Below are positions 8,500-18,618 of a stretch of 64,000 nt of DNA, one piece after another. Both the position numbers and the translations under genes were made by a program. How positions within the stretch are numbered: position 1 is the stretch's first letter; each line of letters begins with the position of its first letter. The notes under the pieces were generated by a model, which saw only the letters and a list, made by a program, of their open reading frames with translations, was not told the DNA's origin and ran no database searches. This stretch comes from Drosophila miranda (Eukaryota > Arthropoda > Insecta > Diptera > Drosophilidae), in the NCBI RefSeq assembly GCF_003369915.1, contig NW_022881603.1, forward strand, positions 1,922,001 through 1,986,000, written 5' to 3'.

Positions 8500-9627
8500 C
8501 ACGAGGGGGAACGTTGTGAGTTGCTGCGGACACCGCAACTCTACAGTTATACCCGATACTTAGTCAGTATGGCTCTCCTCCGGCAGCCGCCGCTAATATT
8601 GAACGACACGACAAAGAATGCGTGCGAGAGAGACAGAAAATCAGTCTGATCGTGACGTCGGGCGCTGCGTAGCCACTGCAAATTGATTTCTTGCTTTTGG
8701 CTACAAAAATGATCCGATCTGATCCAGATTCAGCAATCTGATAGATATGGTCATTATCTATGATTCTGCGTTTTTAGTTTTCTCGAATGTGCAATATTGT
8801 GGATGCAACAGATTTTCGTCCTTTGTGGGGGCGGAAGGGGGTGGGGCGAAATTTTGAGATATACGTTTTATAGTGAGATCTAACAGAAGTGCGGATACCA
8901 AATTTGGTTACTCTAGCCTTAATAGTCTCTGAGATTTGTGGATGCCCCAGATTTTCGTCCTTTGCGGGGCGGAAGGGGGTGTGGCGAAATTTGGACACGA
9001 AACGGTCAAGGTCCGATATCACAGGAGTGTGGATACCAAATTTTGTTGCTCTGGCTCTTATATGTTCTGAGATCCTTGAGCTCATATTTTGCAATTGGCA
9101 AAACCGGCCATGAAACCTGTGTGTTAGAGAGAGACAGCGAGAAAGAATCAAATTGTTTTCTTGATTCTGGCTATAATAATTATACGATCTGGTTGAGATT
9201 TTACACTCTAGAACATATAGTCATTTTCTACGACTTTGAGTTTTTGGTTTTATCGTATCTTTAAAAATGTGGATGCCACAGATTTTCGTCCTTTGTGGGG
9301 GCGGAAGTGGGCGTGGCGAAGTTTTGAAATATTTTTGTAGCAGTGACATCACAGAAGTCTGGATCCAAAACATCGTTGCTCTAGCTCTTATAGTCTTTGA
9401 GCACTAGGCGCTGAAGGGGACGGACAGACGGACAGACGGACGGACGGACGGACGGACGGACGGACGGACAGACGGACAGACAGACAGGGCTCAATCTACT
9501 CGGCTATTGATGCTGATCAAAAATATATATACTTTATGGGGTCGGAAACGATTCCTTCTGGAGGTTACACACATCCACTTTTACCACAAATCTAATATAC
9601 CCCAATACTCATTTTGAGTATCGGGTA
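8500..9627 (-). mobile_element. mini-me/DINE-1-like (Helitron-related) non-autonomous element
   Basis: Boundaries come from comparison with the same spacer in unit 2 (37036-37046): the sequence interrupts an A-run between fand1 and LAP1. One end has a hairpin (TATACCCCAATACTCATTTTGAG...GGGTATA, 9590-9627) and TATACCCGATACT also occurs inverted near 8548. A CATAAAGTATATATA...GATCAGCATCAATAGCCGAG core next to a (GGAC)n tract is the signature I associate with Drosophila mini-me/DINE-1 elements. It has no coding capacity. Internally, a block containing GATTTTCGTCCTTTG occurs three times (about 8809, 8949 and 9281). Confidence 0.65.
9418..9487. repeat. (GGAC/AGAC)n microsatellite
   Basis: About 17 tetranucleotide units of GGAC and AGAC lie inside the mini-me-like element. 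The second copy of the element (56209-57043) has only a short version (GTCTGTCCGTCTGTCCGTC), so the tract has expanded or contracted between copies. Confidence 0.9.
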
Positions 9628-9870
9628 TAAAAATGTAAATCTAAAAAATAGAGAGAATAGATGTGCTTCCAACAGCTGATTCGAAAGGAATGAGATATCC
9701 CAAGGCTCAAGCTCTGGCAGGGAAACATTGCCAACGCCTGCTGAGATTCGAGGAATTTATGAATTTCCGAACAAAACGAAGAATAGGTCTCCGAAGAATA
9801 GGTCTCAAATCGAGGGAAGTATTCCACAGACATACATTTATATTTCGCGTAATCAAAAGAAACAAAAGAT

Positions 9871-11261
9871 TTATCCCTCATCGGAATCGGATTGATTTGT
9901 CGGCTTGAGGCTGCCAAAGACCTTGGCCGGTATGGCCTTTTGTTCGAAGCGCATTTTCTTCATGATGAGGCCCTCGTCATCGGTTTTGGTTGTGGCCTGG
10001 CCTGCCTCGGCCTGGTCTCCACTCGGCTGCTGCAGGTCCTCCTCCTCATCGTCGTCGTCGTCCTCGCTGTCGCCAATATCAATCTCATCCGGATTGACGA
10101 CTGTATTTTCCTTGCCCTTGGCCCCGCCCTGGGTCTCGCCACGCACAAACATGATATTGGAGGCAGCCTTCTCGGCGGGCTTCTGCTTGGCCTCGGCCGT
10201 CGCCTGGCGGGCCTTCTCCTAGAGCAGCCGCATGGCATCCGGTCCGGAGCCAGCACCAGCATCGGCAGCCACACCATTCGTGTTCGTGTTGACAAACTGG
10301 GCAGCCATCATGTTGACCTGAGTGTTGTAGGTGGCCTGAATGGAACGTTTGATCCGCAGCATTTCACGCATCGTATCCTCGTTGCCATGACGCACCTCGA
10401 ACTCCTTCCAGGTCTGCCAGAAGTCCGCCGTGATGCGGGGATCGCACACCTGTTGGGACAAAGCAGAAGAGAGCTTAGAATATTGACGATCCAACGGTTA
10501 AATGTCGACTCACCTGTGAGCAATGGGCGTAGATGGCCCTGGCTCGATCCACCTAGCCCAGCTTCGTCTCCAGCTCGGCGAATTTGACGCACATGTGGCG
10601 CATATGCTGCTCGTGCAGAGCCTCGATGGCCTTCTCGTAGATCTCCCTGGTGCGTGGCAGGCCGTAGATCTCGGCGGCCTTCTTCACGAATATGTTGTAC
10701 ATGTCGAACATCTCCTCTTCCTTGACGGCGGACGTGGCGCGATCGTAGACGGACATGGCATGCCGGGCCAAGCCGTGCTCCTCCTCCAGCTTCGCGTAGA
10801 GCTGGTAAAAGTATTTGTTTTGCTCAGCGGGTCACTGATCCAGGCACTGTTCGAAGAGGTCGCGGGCCCGCTCCAGCTTTGTGCCCCAGTAGCGCGCGAG
10901 GAACTTGCTTAGATACGAGTTCCAGATGTCGTACACATTCGGCCACTTAAACAGGGCAATGCCCTTCTCGTAGGCCCGATAGGCCTCCTCGAAGTAGTTG
11001 TGCTCTTCGAGGAAAATGCCATAGTTGATGATAACCTGCGGCGTGCACATCTTCAGGTCGATGATGCTCTCGTAGACGGCCTTGCAGGTCTTGAAGGTGC
11101 CAAAGGACTCCCCCAGATCGGCGTACATGGACCACAGGGAACTGTGGAGGCGCGACTGCACTGTCTCCGAGTCGTCGTGTTACGCCACCTTCCGCTTGGG
11201 CATGGCCGTGGCACGTTGCATCAGCTTGAGGGCTGCCTCGAACTGCTGCTGGCGCAGCTCC
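9871..11261 (-). pseudogene. fand: fand1: 5'-truncated SYF1/XAB2 splicing-factor pseudogene
   Basis: Encodes HAT/TPR-type repeats of SYF1 (fandango in Drosophila, XAB2 in mammals), a scaffold of the Prp19-associated spliceosome complex. Recognisable blocks in order are the QQQFEAALKLMQRATAMPKRK, FLEEHNYFEEAYRAYEKG, LFKWPNVYDIWNSYL, RHAMSVYDRA and [16 protein letters not shown] regions, then an acidic DDDDDEEED tract and a SDSDEG end. A 64-bp intron (10450-10513) with GTGAGT and CAACAG sites is retained. At least four in-frame stops occur (near 11184, 10830, 10559 and 10219). The 5' side ends abruptly at 11261 in errantivirus gag. It keeps a block of about 40 residues that copies 2-4 have lost. 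Confidence 0.9.
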
Positions 11262-11967
11262 AGTAGAAATGTCTTTCTTTGCTAAAATGATGAACAGTTT
11301 ATTGGGTAGAGCATCTTCTATGGTATGTCTGGTGGCATTTGCCAGAGCGTTTTTTTATTTTCTGGGCTAGTCTCCAGATTTAGTTTACTTACTATAACAT
11401 TTGACTTAATTTCTAGTTCCTCTACGAACTTACGAATATTCCCATTGAATTTGGTGTCGTGTAATTGTTGTAGCAGCGTTTCGTATGGAGTGTGGTTGTT
11501 GAATTTGCTGATTAGGGCTGCTTTTAGATCGGTCCAGGTGTTGGGTTGAAGGCTTTGTTATAAAAGTTGTGCTCGTCCGCACAGTTGACCCTCAGTGGCT
11601 CCGTACATGATGCTTTGTTGCCGGATGTCTTCTGTTGAGTACAATTCGGAGATGTACTCGATCCTACTTATGAACGAGCTTAGGCGTTCTTGGCATCCGT
11701 CGTATGGTGGAATTTGCCTGATTGACTTCAAGGCTTGGTTCAGGTGTAGTTCTGTTAGCGGCATGTTGATTTCTTTTTTATTTATTTATTTTCTTCTAAT
11801 ATTAATTGAGTTTCAATCGTGTGTAGATTCTTTGGCGGATCTCTTTAGTATTTGCGTTACTTTTTCTCTGATCACTGTAGGTTATTACGCACTGTAACTG
11901 TCACTACGCCAATCGATCGTCTCAAAAAAAGGGATTCACTTTTAACTGAGATCCTACCGGCTGCGCC
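11262..11967 (-). mobile_element. Errantivirus copy 0: partial gag plus primer-binding site
   Basis: Same sequence as the gag 5' half of copies A and B (MPLTELHLNQALKSIRQ start at 11764), joined directly to fand1 at 11261/11262 without an LTR. One private nonsense change (near 11559) ends the frame early. The primer-binding site at 11951-11968 is complementary to the 3' end of a tRNA-Ser type (TGGCGCAGCCGG...). The missing rest of this copy (pol, env, left LTR) was probably removed by a deletion that also took the 5' part of fand1. Confidence 0.85.
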
Positions 11968-12679
11968 AATTAAATATGCGACACTTCAGTTTACGATTTA
12001 AAAAAGGTTTTATTCTTCACTTAAACTTTAGCGTACATTGATTAGTTATTTCCCCGACGATGACTGAGGTCTGAAGTCTTGAACGGAATTAACTTTGGTT
12101 GAATTCTCCGAAGGTATCGCGATTGACGTTTGTCTTGAACAGAACTGAGTTGGCTTCTTAGATGCAGACTATTTATATTATGATGCTCGGCTTGGGATTC
12201 GGATTTGGATTCGGAGGCGTTGGCTTCGACTTCGGCTTCGGAGATGGAGTACGTGACTCGATCGATATGTGGGAAAGGCGGCTTTTAATGAAAGGCTTCC
12301 GCTGCGTATGATCGGTGTTGCATTACTTGGGGGTGGCTGAGAATAGGGCCTCTGATTGGTCAGCTAGGATGGTGTGATTCTTGAGAATCGATTCGTAATT
12401 GATCTCTGAAGAGTGGCGTGATTCTGGTGCGGCTGGATTCTAGTGCGGCTGGATTCTAGTGCGGCTGGGTTCTAGGGCGGCATCTATTGTTTTATGTTCA
12501 ACTTCCAGTTTAGGGTGTTTGTTTACATTGCCTGCAATCGGCTGCGCGTGGTCCATTTCGAGCGTGAGATTGTTTATGAGGGTTCGAAGCTGAGGGTGTC
12601 GTATTGTTTATAGTATTGTGGGTGCAGGGTAATAGACATAGACAAGGGTATGCGGAGCATGGACTATAGATATGTCACT
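11968..12679 (-). repeat. Errantivirus LTR-A (712 bp)
   Basis: On the minus strand it begins AGTGACATATC and ends ATATTTAATT, the end types of the 17.6/297 group. It is shared: its left side adjoins the primer-binding site of copy 0, its right side the polypurine tract (minus strand AACAATGGGGG) of copy A. It contains three tandem 17-bp units based on TGCGGCTGGATTCTAG near 12430-12475. Confidence 0.9.
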
Positions 12680-13015
12680 CCCCCATTGTTAGATTTAAGC
12701 CTGTCCTCAGGCGATTATAGTTCGGGTGCGTCTAAAACTGTGCCTGCTGGGGATTCCTCGTCTTCGTCTGAAGGTGTTTCTATGTGCGGGTCGGTTTTAG
12801 GCTTATTGCTTTTACTTAGATTAAACAATTTGTAGCTTAATCCTATTATGATTATGACAAATAGTAGTATTAAGCTTACATGTAATACATTATTTAATCG
12901 CGTATTTTCTATTACGATTTCTTTGGTTTGCAAATAAGACAATGGTTTAATTTTTGTTACGTTATTGTTGATGTAGATGCTTTGTGCAAATTCTGGTATG
13001 GAGTTGGATATTAAG

Positions 13016-13125
13016 TGTAGTGTATTGACACTCAGACTTAAGCACGCGTTCTCTTCAAGATTCTCTTTTATTCTATCTCCCTTGGATGGTGTGACCGTAT
13101 ATAGATATTAATATAATACCTAACA
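13016..13125 (-). repeat. 3' LTR of the nested Ty3/gypsy element
   Basis: 110 bp, TG...CA on both strands' ends, matching the copy at 17440-17549 without a visible difference. Confidence 0.95.
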
Positions 13126-13331
13126 CGCCTCTCCTTAGATGTTTAATATACATGTCATTTACAAATCTATTTTCTTATAACAATTTGATTTGTGTACTTA
13201 ATCTAATTAGCGTATATAAAATTTATGTGATTTCGTATTTTTCTTTCTTCTTAATCTGTTTAATATTTGTTTCAGTGTTTAATTTGTACATAATTTGATT
13301 TCATAATTCCTTTCTTTATATTATTTTATTG

Positions 13332-16300
13332 TTAAATACGCTTTACTACCTTCCCTGCCTCACGTGGTCTCAACTCTCTCCTGGTGGGTGTTGGTTGAGA
13401 AACTATTTGTTCATTGTTGGTTTTGGAATTGTCACCTACTGAACAATTGCTTTCGACATCAGGTGTTTTCGCATTAGGCGATGTATGATTGTTAGTGCTT
13501 TGGTTTCTAATTTGATCCAGGTGACGTTTTATTTCTCTGTTATTGTTCGCCAAAATACAACAATACGAACGCGGGCCCAGTTGTTGTTTTACAGTTGCCT
13601 GAGTCCAGCTTGCTTTGTTAGGATTTTTGTAGTCCCTAACCATAACTTTTTGACCCTTTAAAAATTCTGTGCTTCGTCTACCTTTGTGATTTACAACACA
13701 CTCAGTCTGTTTTTTATTTATTATGCTTTCGACCGTAGGTGGTTTTAACAACGAAAATCTTGTTTTTAGTGTACGACCAAAAAATAATTTAGCAGGAGAT
13801 TCGCCCGTAGTACAATGAATCGTATTTCGGTAATCGATCAAAAATCTATTTAAAATTGTATTAAAATCTTGTCTTTCATTAGCCTTTATGTTTGCATATA
13901 GTGATTTCTTAACAGTCTTTACAAAATTTTCTGCTTGACCATTAGTCGCTGGATGTCCTGGAGCAGTAAAAATGTGATTAACACCATTGTTTTTCATAAA
14001 CGTTTTAAAATCATCAGAAGTAAACTGTCGTCCATTGTCACTAACTAACACGTCTGGTAAACCATATCGACAAAATACTTCTCTAAGCTTGTTGATAGTA
14101 AACAATGAAGTTATTTCCTTCGTTTTGAATACTTCTGCCCATTTTGTATAAGAATCTATAATAACCAATAAATGAAAACCTCTAATTGGTCCTGCAAAGT
14201 CTATGTGTACTCGACTCCAAGCCTTTCCTGTGGATTTCCACGGTATTAACAGACTCTTTTCTGGACTTGATTGTAGTTCCTGACAAGGAATACAATCTCG
14301 AATTAATTTCTCAATTTCAGAATCCATGCAAGGCCACCACACATAAGAACGTGCTAACATTTTGGTTTTTACTATTCCCAAATGCGATGCATGAAATTCT
14401 GCTAAAATAGCTTGTCTCAGTTTGGTTGGAATTACTACTCTGTGTCCCCATAAGATACAATCATATTCCACTGAAAGTTCATTTGTTTTAGAGATGTAGG
14501 CAGAAAACTCGCTGCCTTTTAATCTTGTCTTCGAACCAGTGTTAATTGCCTCACAAACTTTTGATAATATTGGGTCACGTCGTGTTTCACGAGCTATTTC
14601 TTTGAAGCTAATTTTGAACACCTTTTCGGACTGTATAAAATGTATGTAATTATAGTCTTCGTTTGGTACAGCCGTTTCCCATTGAGGCATTCTTGAGAGT
14701 CCATCTGCTATATTTAAGGTCCCCTTTATGTGTTCAACTGTATATTGAAAACCTGACAAAGTCAGTGCCCATCTTTGCATTCGTGCAGAGGCCATCAATG
14801 GAAGTCCTTTCAGGTCTCCAAATATGCTTAGTAATGGTTTGTGATCTGTTCGAAGGATGAACTTGTTTCCTAAAAGATACTGTCTTAATTTACTCACACA
14901 GAACACTATAGCCAGGGCCTCTTTCTCGATTGTACTGTAATTATGCTCGCTTTTGGATAATGCTCTTGATACAAATGCTATTGGTTTGATATCTTCATTG
15001 CATTTATGTGATAAAACACCTGAAACTGCATGACTGCTAGCATCAGTCGTTAATACTAACGGTTGATCTGGGTTGTAGTGAACTAAAACTTGTTCGGAAG
15101 TTACTTCTTTCTTTACCTCTTCATATGCACTCTGACATTCGCGTGTCCAATTAAATTTTGTATTTTTCTTTAATAATGCATATAAAGGACTCATTATCTG
15201 AGCGAAATTATTGATAAACTTTGAATAATAATTTACCATGCCTATGAAAGCTCTAAGCTGTGATACGTTTTCCGGAGCCGGTGCAAACAATACACTCGCA
15301 ACTCTATCATTGTTTTTGCTCAGTCCTATCCTGTCAATTGAAAATCCTAGGTAACAAATTTTGGATTTAAAGAACTCACATTTCTTGTCATTTAATTTAA
15401 GTCCAACTGATTTCAGTTTTCTAAGTACAGCTTTTAGGTTTGAAATATGTTCTTGAAGATCTCGTCCTGTAACTGTTATGTCATCTTGATAAACCACAAC
15501 TCCTCGCATACCCTGAAACAACCCTTCCATTGTTTTTTGAAAAATAGCTGCTGCAGTTTTTATACCAAATGGTAAGCGTTTAACTTTCAATAGTCCAATA
15601 TGTGTGCTCCAAGTACACAAATTTTGAGATTGCTCATCTAAATTTAGCTGATTGTAAGCATTTGACAGGTCAAGTTTTGAATACAGTGTACCCCCTTCAA
15701 GCGCTGCAAAAATGTCGTCTATTCGAGGTAGTGGATACTTTACGTCGACTAAAGACCGGTTTAATGTAACCTTATAGTCACCACAAATTCGTATGTCACC
15801 GTTTGGTTTTAAAATCGGTACCAAAGGTGTTGCCCATTCAGAACTAACAACTTGCTCCAAAATTCCATCATCTATGAATTTTCGTAACTGCACTTCAATC
15901 TTTTCTTTCCATGCTAATGGTACTGACCTAGGCTTGAAAAATATTGGTTTTGCATCTTCTTTTAATAGTAACGATATCGTATTCGTAGTATATGAACCTA
16001 AACGAGGCTCAAAAACTTCAGCAAACTCCGATTTAATCTGTTCTGTAATTACAGAATTTGGTTCATTTACGTACACATTGTTCACCTGCATTAACTCAAA
16101 ATTAAAAGCTCTCAAAAATGTTCTACCTAGCAAAGGTGGACTCACTGCATTGGTTACAACAACAACAATTTGTTTTTTTAGACCTCGATATTCGATCGTT
16201 GCATCGTACTCACCAATAACTTTGATTGAATCTCCATTGTAATCTACATATGGAACTAGACATTTTCTAAGTGGTCTGCTGGTATTTAAGCTTTCGTAAA

Positions 16301-17372
16301 ATGTTTTTGGAACCAATGTGCACGGTGCACCAGTGTCGCAAGCAATTTTCGTTATGTTTCCATCAATTTTTACAGGTAAATAATATACTCCACTAGTTGA
16401 GGTTGTATCAACGCTATAGATAGAAAAGTTATAATTATCATTATCAAAATTATTATCAGAATAGGTGTCATGTTTTGTTTGAGATACATAATTTACGGAT
16501 TTTTTTGATTTATTTTTACAAATGCTCGCCAAGTGACCTATTTTTCCACAGCTGTGACATTTGCATGCCTTATACTTGCAATTGTTTGAGTTATGATTTC
16601 GCCAGCCACAGTGTGTGCATGGCTGCTGCTTCTTTTCTCTGCCAGCGTCGCAGTCGTTTTCGCCGTCGCCGTCACCGTCGCTTCTGCCGCCTCTGTAACT
16701 CACGTTTCGGTTGCCCTTGAAATGACTTCTGCCGTTGCTCTTTGCTTGATCTCTGTTCTCGCCTCTTTGCCTCTGCCATTGACTAGTCCCGTTCTTTTGA
16801 TGCATGTAGTTGACGTTGTGTTCTGTCTTCCTTGTGCTGATCTTCGTCTCCATGATCATCGCCTTCTTGAGTGCATCAGCCAGAGTTAGATTTTCGTCTT
16901 CTTCACATATTCTTTCATATATAGGGTTGGGAAGGCTCATCACAAATTGGTTTAATACAAACGCTTCCAGATTTGAGCCAAATTTGCATTCCAATGCCAA
17001 TTGTTTAACTCGAGCATACCACTCCGCTACAGTCTCATCTTCACTTTTTGTGGACATGTGAAATTTTTTTCTTTCTCTGAATATGAGTGTAGGTGGTGTG
17101 TAGTGTGTTTTTAAAATTTCACATAATTCTTTGTATGCTTTTGATACGGGTGATACCGGATTGCACAAACTATGTAGTACAGTGTAAGCTGTACCGATCG
17201 ACTTCAACAAAACTGCCTTTTTTGTGTTTTCCTCTTTCACATTCAATTCGCACAAATGTATGTCGAATTTTTCCTTCCAAATGCAGAACGTTTCTTGGTG
17301 TGGCGAAAACTCAGCAATTGTTGCCATTTGATAGAATGTTGGTGCTTCATTTTTCGTCATGTTGCTATTCAT
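13332..17372 (-). CDS. Gag-Pol polyprotein of nested Ty3/gypsy element (1346 aa, single frame)
   Basis: One uninterrupted frame encodes Gag and Pol fused. Order of domains: Gag (about 1-240) with the usual helical retrotransposon pattern; two zinc knuckles near residues 250-290 (CTHCGWRNHNSNNC and CHSCGKIGHLASIC); aspartic protease with DTGAPCTLVP near 346; reverse transcriptase with YQDDI near 629; RNase H with DHKPLL near 850; integrase with an HHCC zinc region near 1000 and catalytic aspartates in VHIDFAGP and VSDNGRQF (near 1112), then HPATNGQAE. There is no chromodomain and no env. It resembles the K02A2.6-like Ty3/gypsy polyproteins common in insects. A fused Gag-Pol without frameshift needs another way to set the Gag:Pol ratio. 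Confidence 0.95.
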   Translation of the reverse strand: MNSNMTKNEAPTFYQMATIAEFSPHQETFCIWKEKFDIHLCELNVKEENTKKAVLLKSIGTAYTVLHSLCNPVSPVSKAYKELCEILKTHYTPPTLIFRERKKFHMSTKSEDETVAEWYARVKQLALECKFGSNLEAFVLNQFVMSLPNPIYERICEEDENLTLADALKKAMIMETKISTRKTEHNVNYMHQKNGTSQWQRQRGENRDQAKSNGRSHFKGNRNVSYRGGRSDGDGDGENDCDAGREKKQQPCTHCGWRNHNSNNCKYKACKCHSCGKIGHLASICKNKSKKSVNYVSQTKHDTYSDNNFDNDNYNFSIYSVDTTSTSGVYYLPVKIDGNITKIACDTGAPCTLVPKTFYESLNTSRPLRKCLVPYVDYNGDSIKVIGEYDATIEYRGLKKQIVVVVTNAVSPPLLGRTFLRAFNFELMQVNNVYVNEPNSVITEQIKSEFAEVFEPRLGSYTTNTISLLLKEDAKPIFFKPRSVPLAWKEKIEVQLRKFIDDGILEQVVSSEWATPLVPILKPNGDIRICGDYKVTLNRSLVDVKYPLPRIDDIFAALEGGTLYSKLDLSNAYNQLNLDEQSQNLCTWSTHIGLLKVKRLPFGIKTAAAIFQKTMEGLFQGMRGVVVYQDDITVTGRDLQEHISNLKAVLRKLKSVGLKLNDKKCEFFKSKICYLGFSIDRIGLSKNNDRVASVLFAPAPENVSQLRAFIGMVNYYSKFINNFAQIMSPLYALLKKNTKFNWTRECQSAYEEVKKEVTSEQVLVHYNPDQPLVLTTDASSHAVSGVLSHKCNEDIKPIAFVSRALSKSEHNYSTIEKEALAIVFCVSKLRQYLLGNKFILRTDHKPLLSIFGDLKGLPLMASARMQRWALTLSGFQYTVEHIKGTLNIADGLSRMPQWETAVPNEDYNYIHFIQSEKVFKISFKEIARETRRDPILSKVCEAINTGSKTRLKGSEFSAYISKTNELSVEYDCILWGHRVVIPTKLRQAILAEFHASHLGIVKTKMLARSYVWWPCMDSEIEKLIRDCIPCQELQSSPEKSLLIPWKSTGKAWSRVHIDFAGPIRGFHLLVIIDSYTKWAEVFKTKEITSLFTINKLREVFCRYGLPDVLVSDNGRQFTSDDFKTFMKNNGVNHIFTAPGHPATNGQAENFVKTVKKSLYANIKANERQDFNTILNRFLIDYRNTIHCTTGESPAKLFFGRTLKTRFSLLKPPTVESIINKKQTECVVNHKGRRSTEFLKGQKVMVRDYKNPNKASWTQATVKQQLGPRSYCCILANNNREIKRHLDQIRNQSTNNHTSPNAKTPDVESNCSVGDNSKTNNEQIVSQPTPTRRELRPREAGKVVKRI

Positions 17373-17439
17373 ATATTATATGCACTTTTAACATGTGTAT
17401 GTATATTAATACGTTTTATTTTATCCTCGTCGCCAATTA

Positions 17440-17549
17440 TGTAGTGTATTGACACTCAGACTTAAGCACGCGTTCTCTTCAAGATTCTCTTTTATTCTAT
17501 CTCCCTTGGATGGTGTGACCGTATATAGATATTAATATAATACCTAACA
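17440..17549 (-). repeat. 5' LTR of the nested Ty3/gypsy element
   Basis: 110 bp and identical to 13016-13125. This is short for an LTR, so promoter and polyadenylation signals must be very compact. Confidence 0.95.
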
Positions 17550-18618
17550 TTAAGAATTCGTTTAACTGTACACTGCAATTATGTATTTTTATTAATGCGT
17601 TACCTTCTACTTTTATTTCTTGGTTTAGGCAATCTTGGTTTAATATGGTTTTTGGTAATTTCCAAGTTAACAATATGTTGGGTTCTATGAAACTTATTTG
17701 GAAGTTTTGGTGTGCTTTGGTGTATGGACATTTTGTTTCTACTTGTTTGACTATTCCTGAAATACATTCGTCATTTATTTTTCGTTTTGATTCTTTTTCA
17801 TATACCTCGTTTTCTAGAACGTAATAATTGTTTTGCGTTAGGTCAGTGAGGATGTTATTATCTTCATCTGGATATGGGACAATTTTAAGTATAGGAATAT
17901 TTCTGATCTCTCGTGGGATGTTGGAAATTATTAGTATTTCGTTAGTGTCTGTTTTCAACCAGGTAGATGTTTTGATATTTAATAATTTCTCTGAATCGAT
18001 GTGTTTCAGGTAATCCTGCCTCAATAATTTTGGATTAAAGATCCCTAATCTTGTTAGCTGCATGCCTAATTCAATATCCTCTATGTACTCTGTAAAATGC
18101 TGGAGGTTAAATATTAATATCTCTAGTTGCTTATTTCTATCATTATCCTTGTTTAATTTATTGACAACTTCTATGCCAGAATTTACTGCTTGAATTACTA
18201 AGTTTAATTCGTTAGCTTGAACACTGTGGCTAGCCAGATTGTTTTTTTTTCCTTCTAATTCGACTTTATCATCTTGATCTAATGTTCCAAATAGATATTT
18301 ATATACTGTGCCTACTGCATTTATAAGGCCTCTTTTGTTTCTTTTGGCTATTTTGATGCCGTTGAATTCACGTTGCAATTTCTCGACTAAATATTGAACT
18401 TGGATTTCGTTATTAAATTGGGTTGCCTGTTCTAGTAAACTCTGATATGTTTCATCTGTTCTTGTTATATTAATTGTTAGATAATGGTATTCATAATTAA
18501 TGGGTATGTTAATGGTATTTGTTTTGAATATGAGATATCCATTCCTTGAGTTGATGGGATCTATCTCTATATTCTGTCCGGAAGACTGTAGGACGGTGAA
18601 CATTAGTAAGATTATAAT

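Larger units (their letters stand above)
13016..17549 (-). mobile_element. Ty3/gypsy retrotransposon with 110-bp LTRs, apparently intact
   Basis: LTRs at 13016-13125 and 17440-17549 are identical by eye over 110 bp, start TG and end CA, and are flanked by a 5-bp duplication TTAAG (13011-13015 and 17550-17554). The uninterrupted env of copy B shows TTAAG once at this site, proving the insertion. A purine-rich tract (minus strand AAGGAGAGGCG) precedes the 3' LTR. A primer-binding site, TGGCGACGAGGAT on the minus strand (17423-17435), follows the 5' LTR after 4 bases; I cannot name the tRNA. One long open frame fills the inside; there is no env. Identical LTRs and an intact frame indicate a very recent insertion. 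Confidence 0.95.

Noticed and set aside
9418..9487. Tetranucleotide tract considered as a CRISPR-like or regulatory array
   Set aside because: It is a simple microsatellite inside a mobile element in a eukaryotic genome; no spacers are present.
9892..10912. Plus-strand frames of 129-231 aa across fand1
   Set aside because: Antisense shadows of the SYF1 coding sequence, rich in Leu and Gly from reversed codons.
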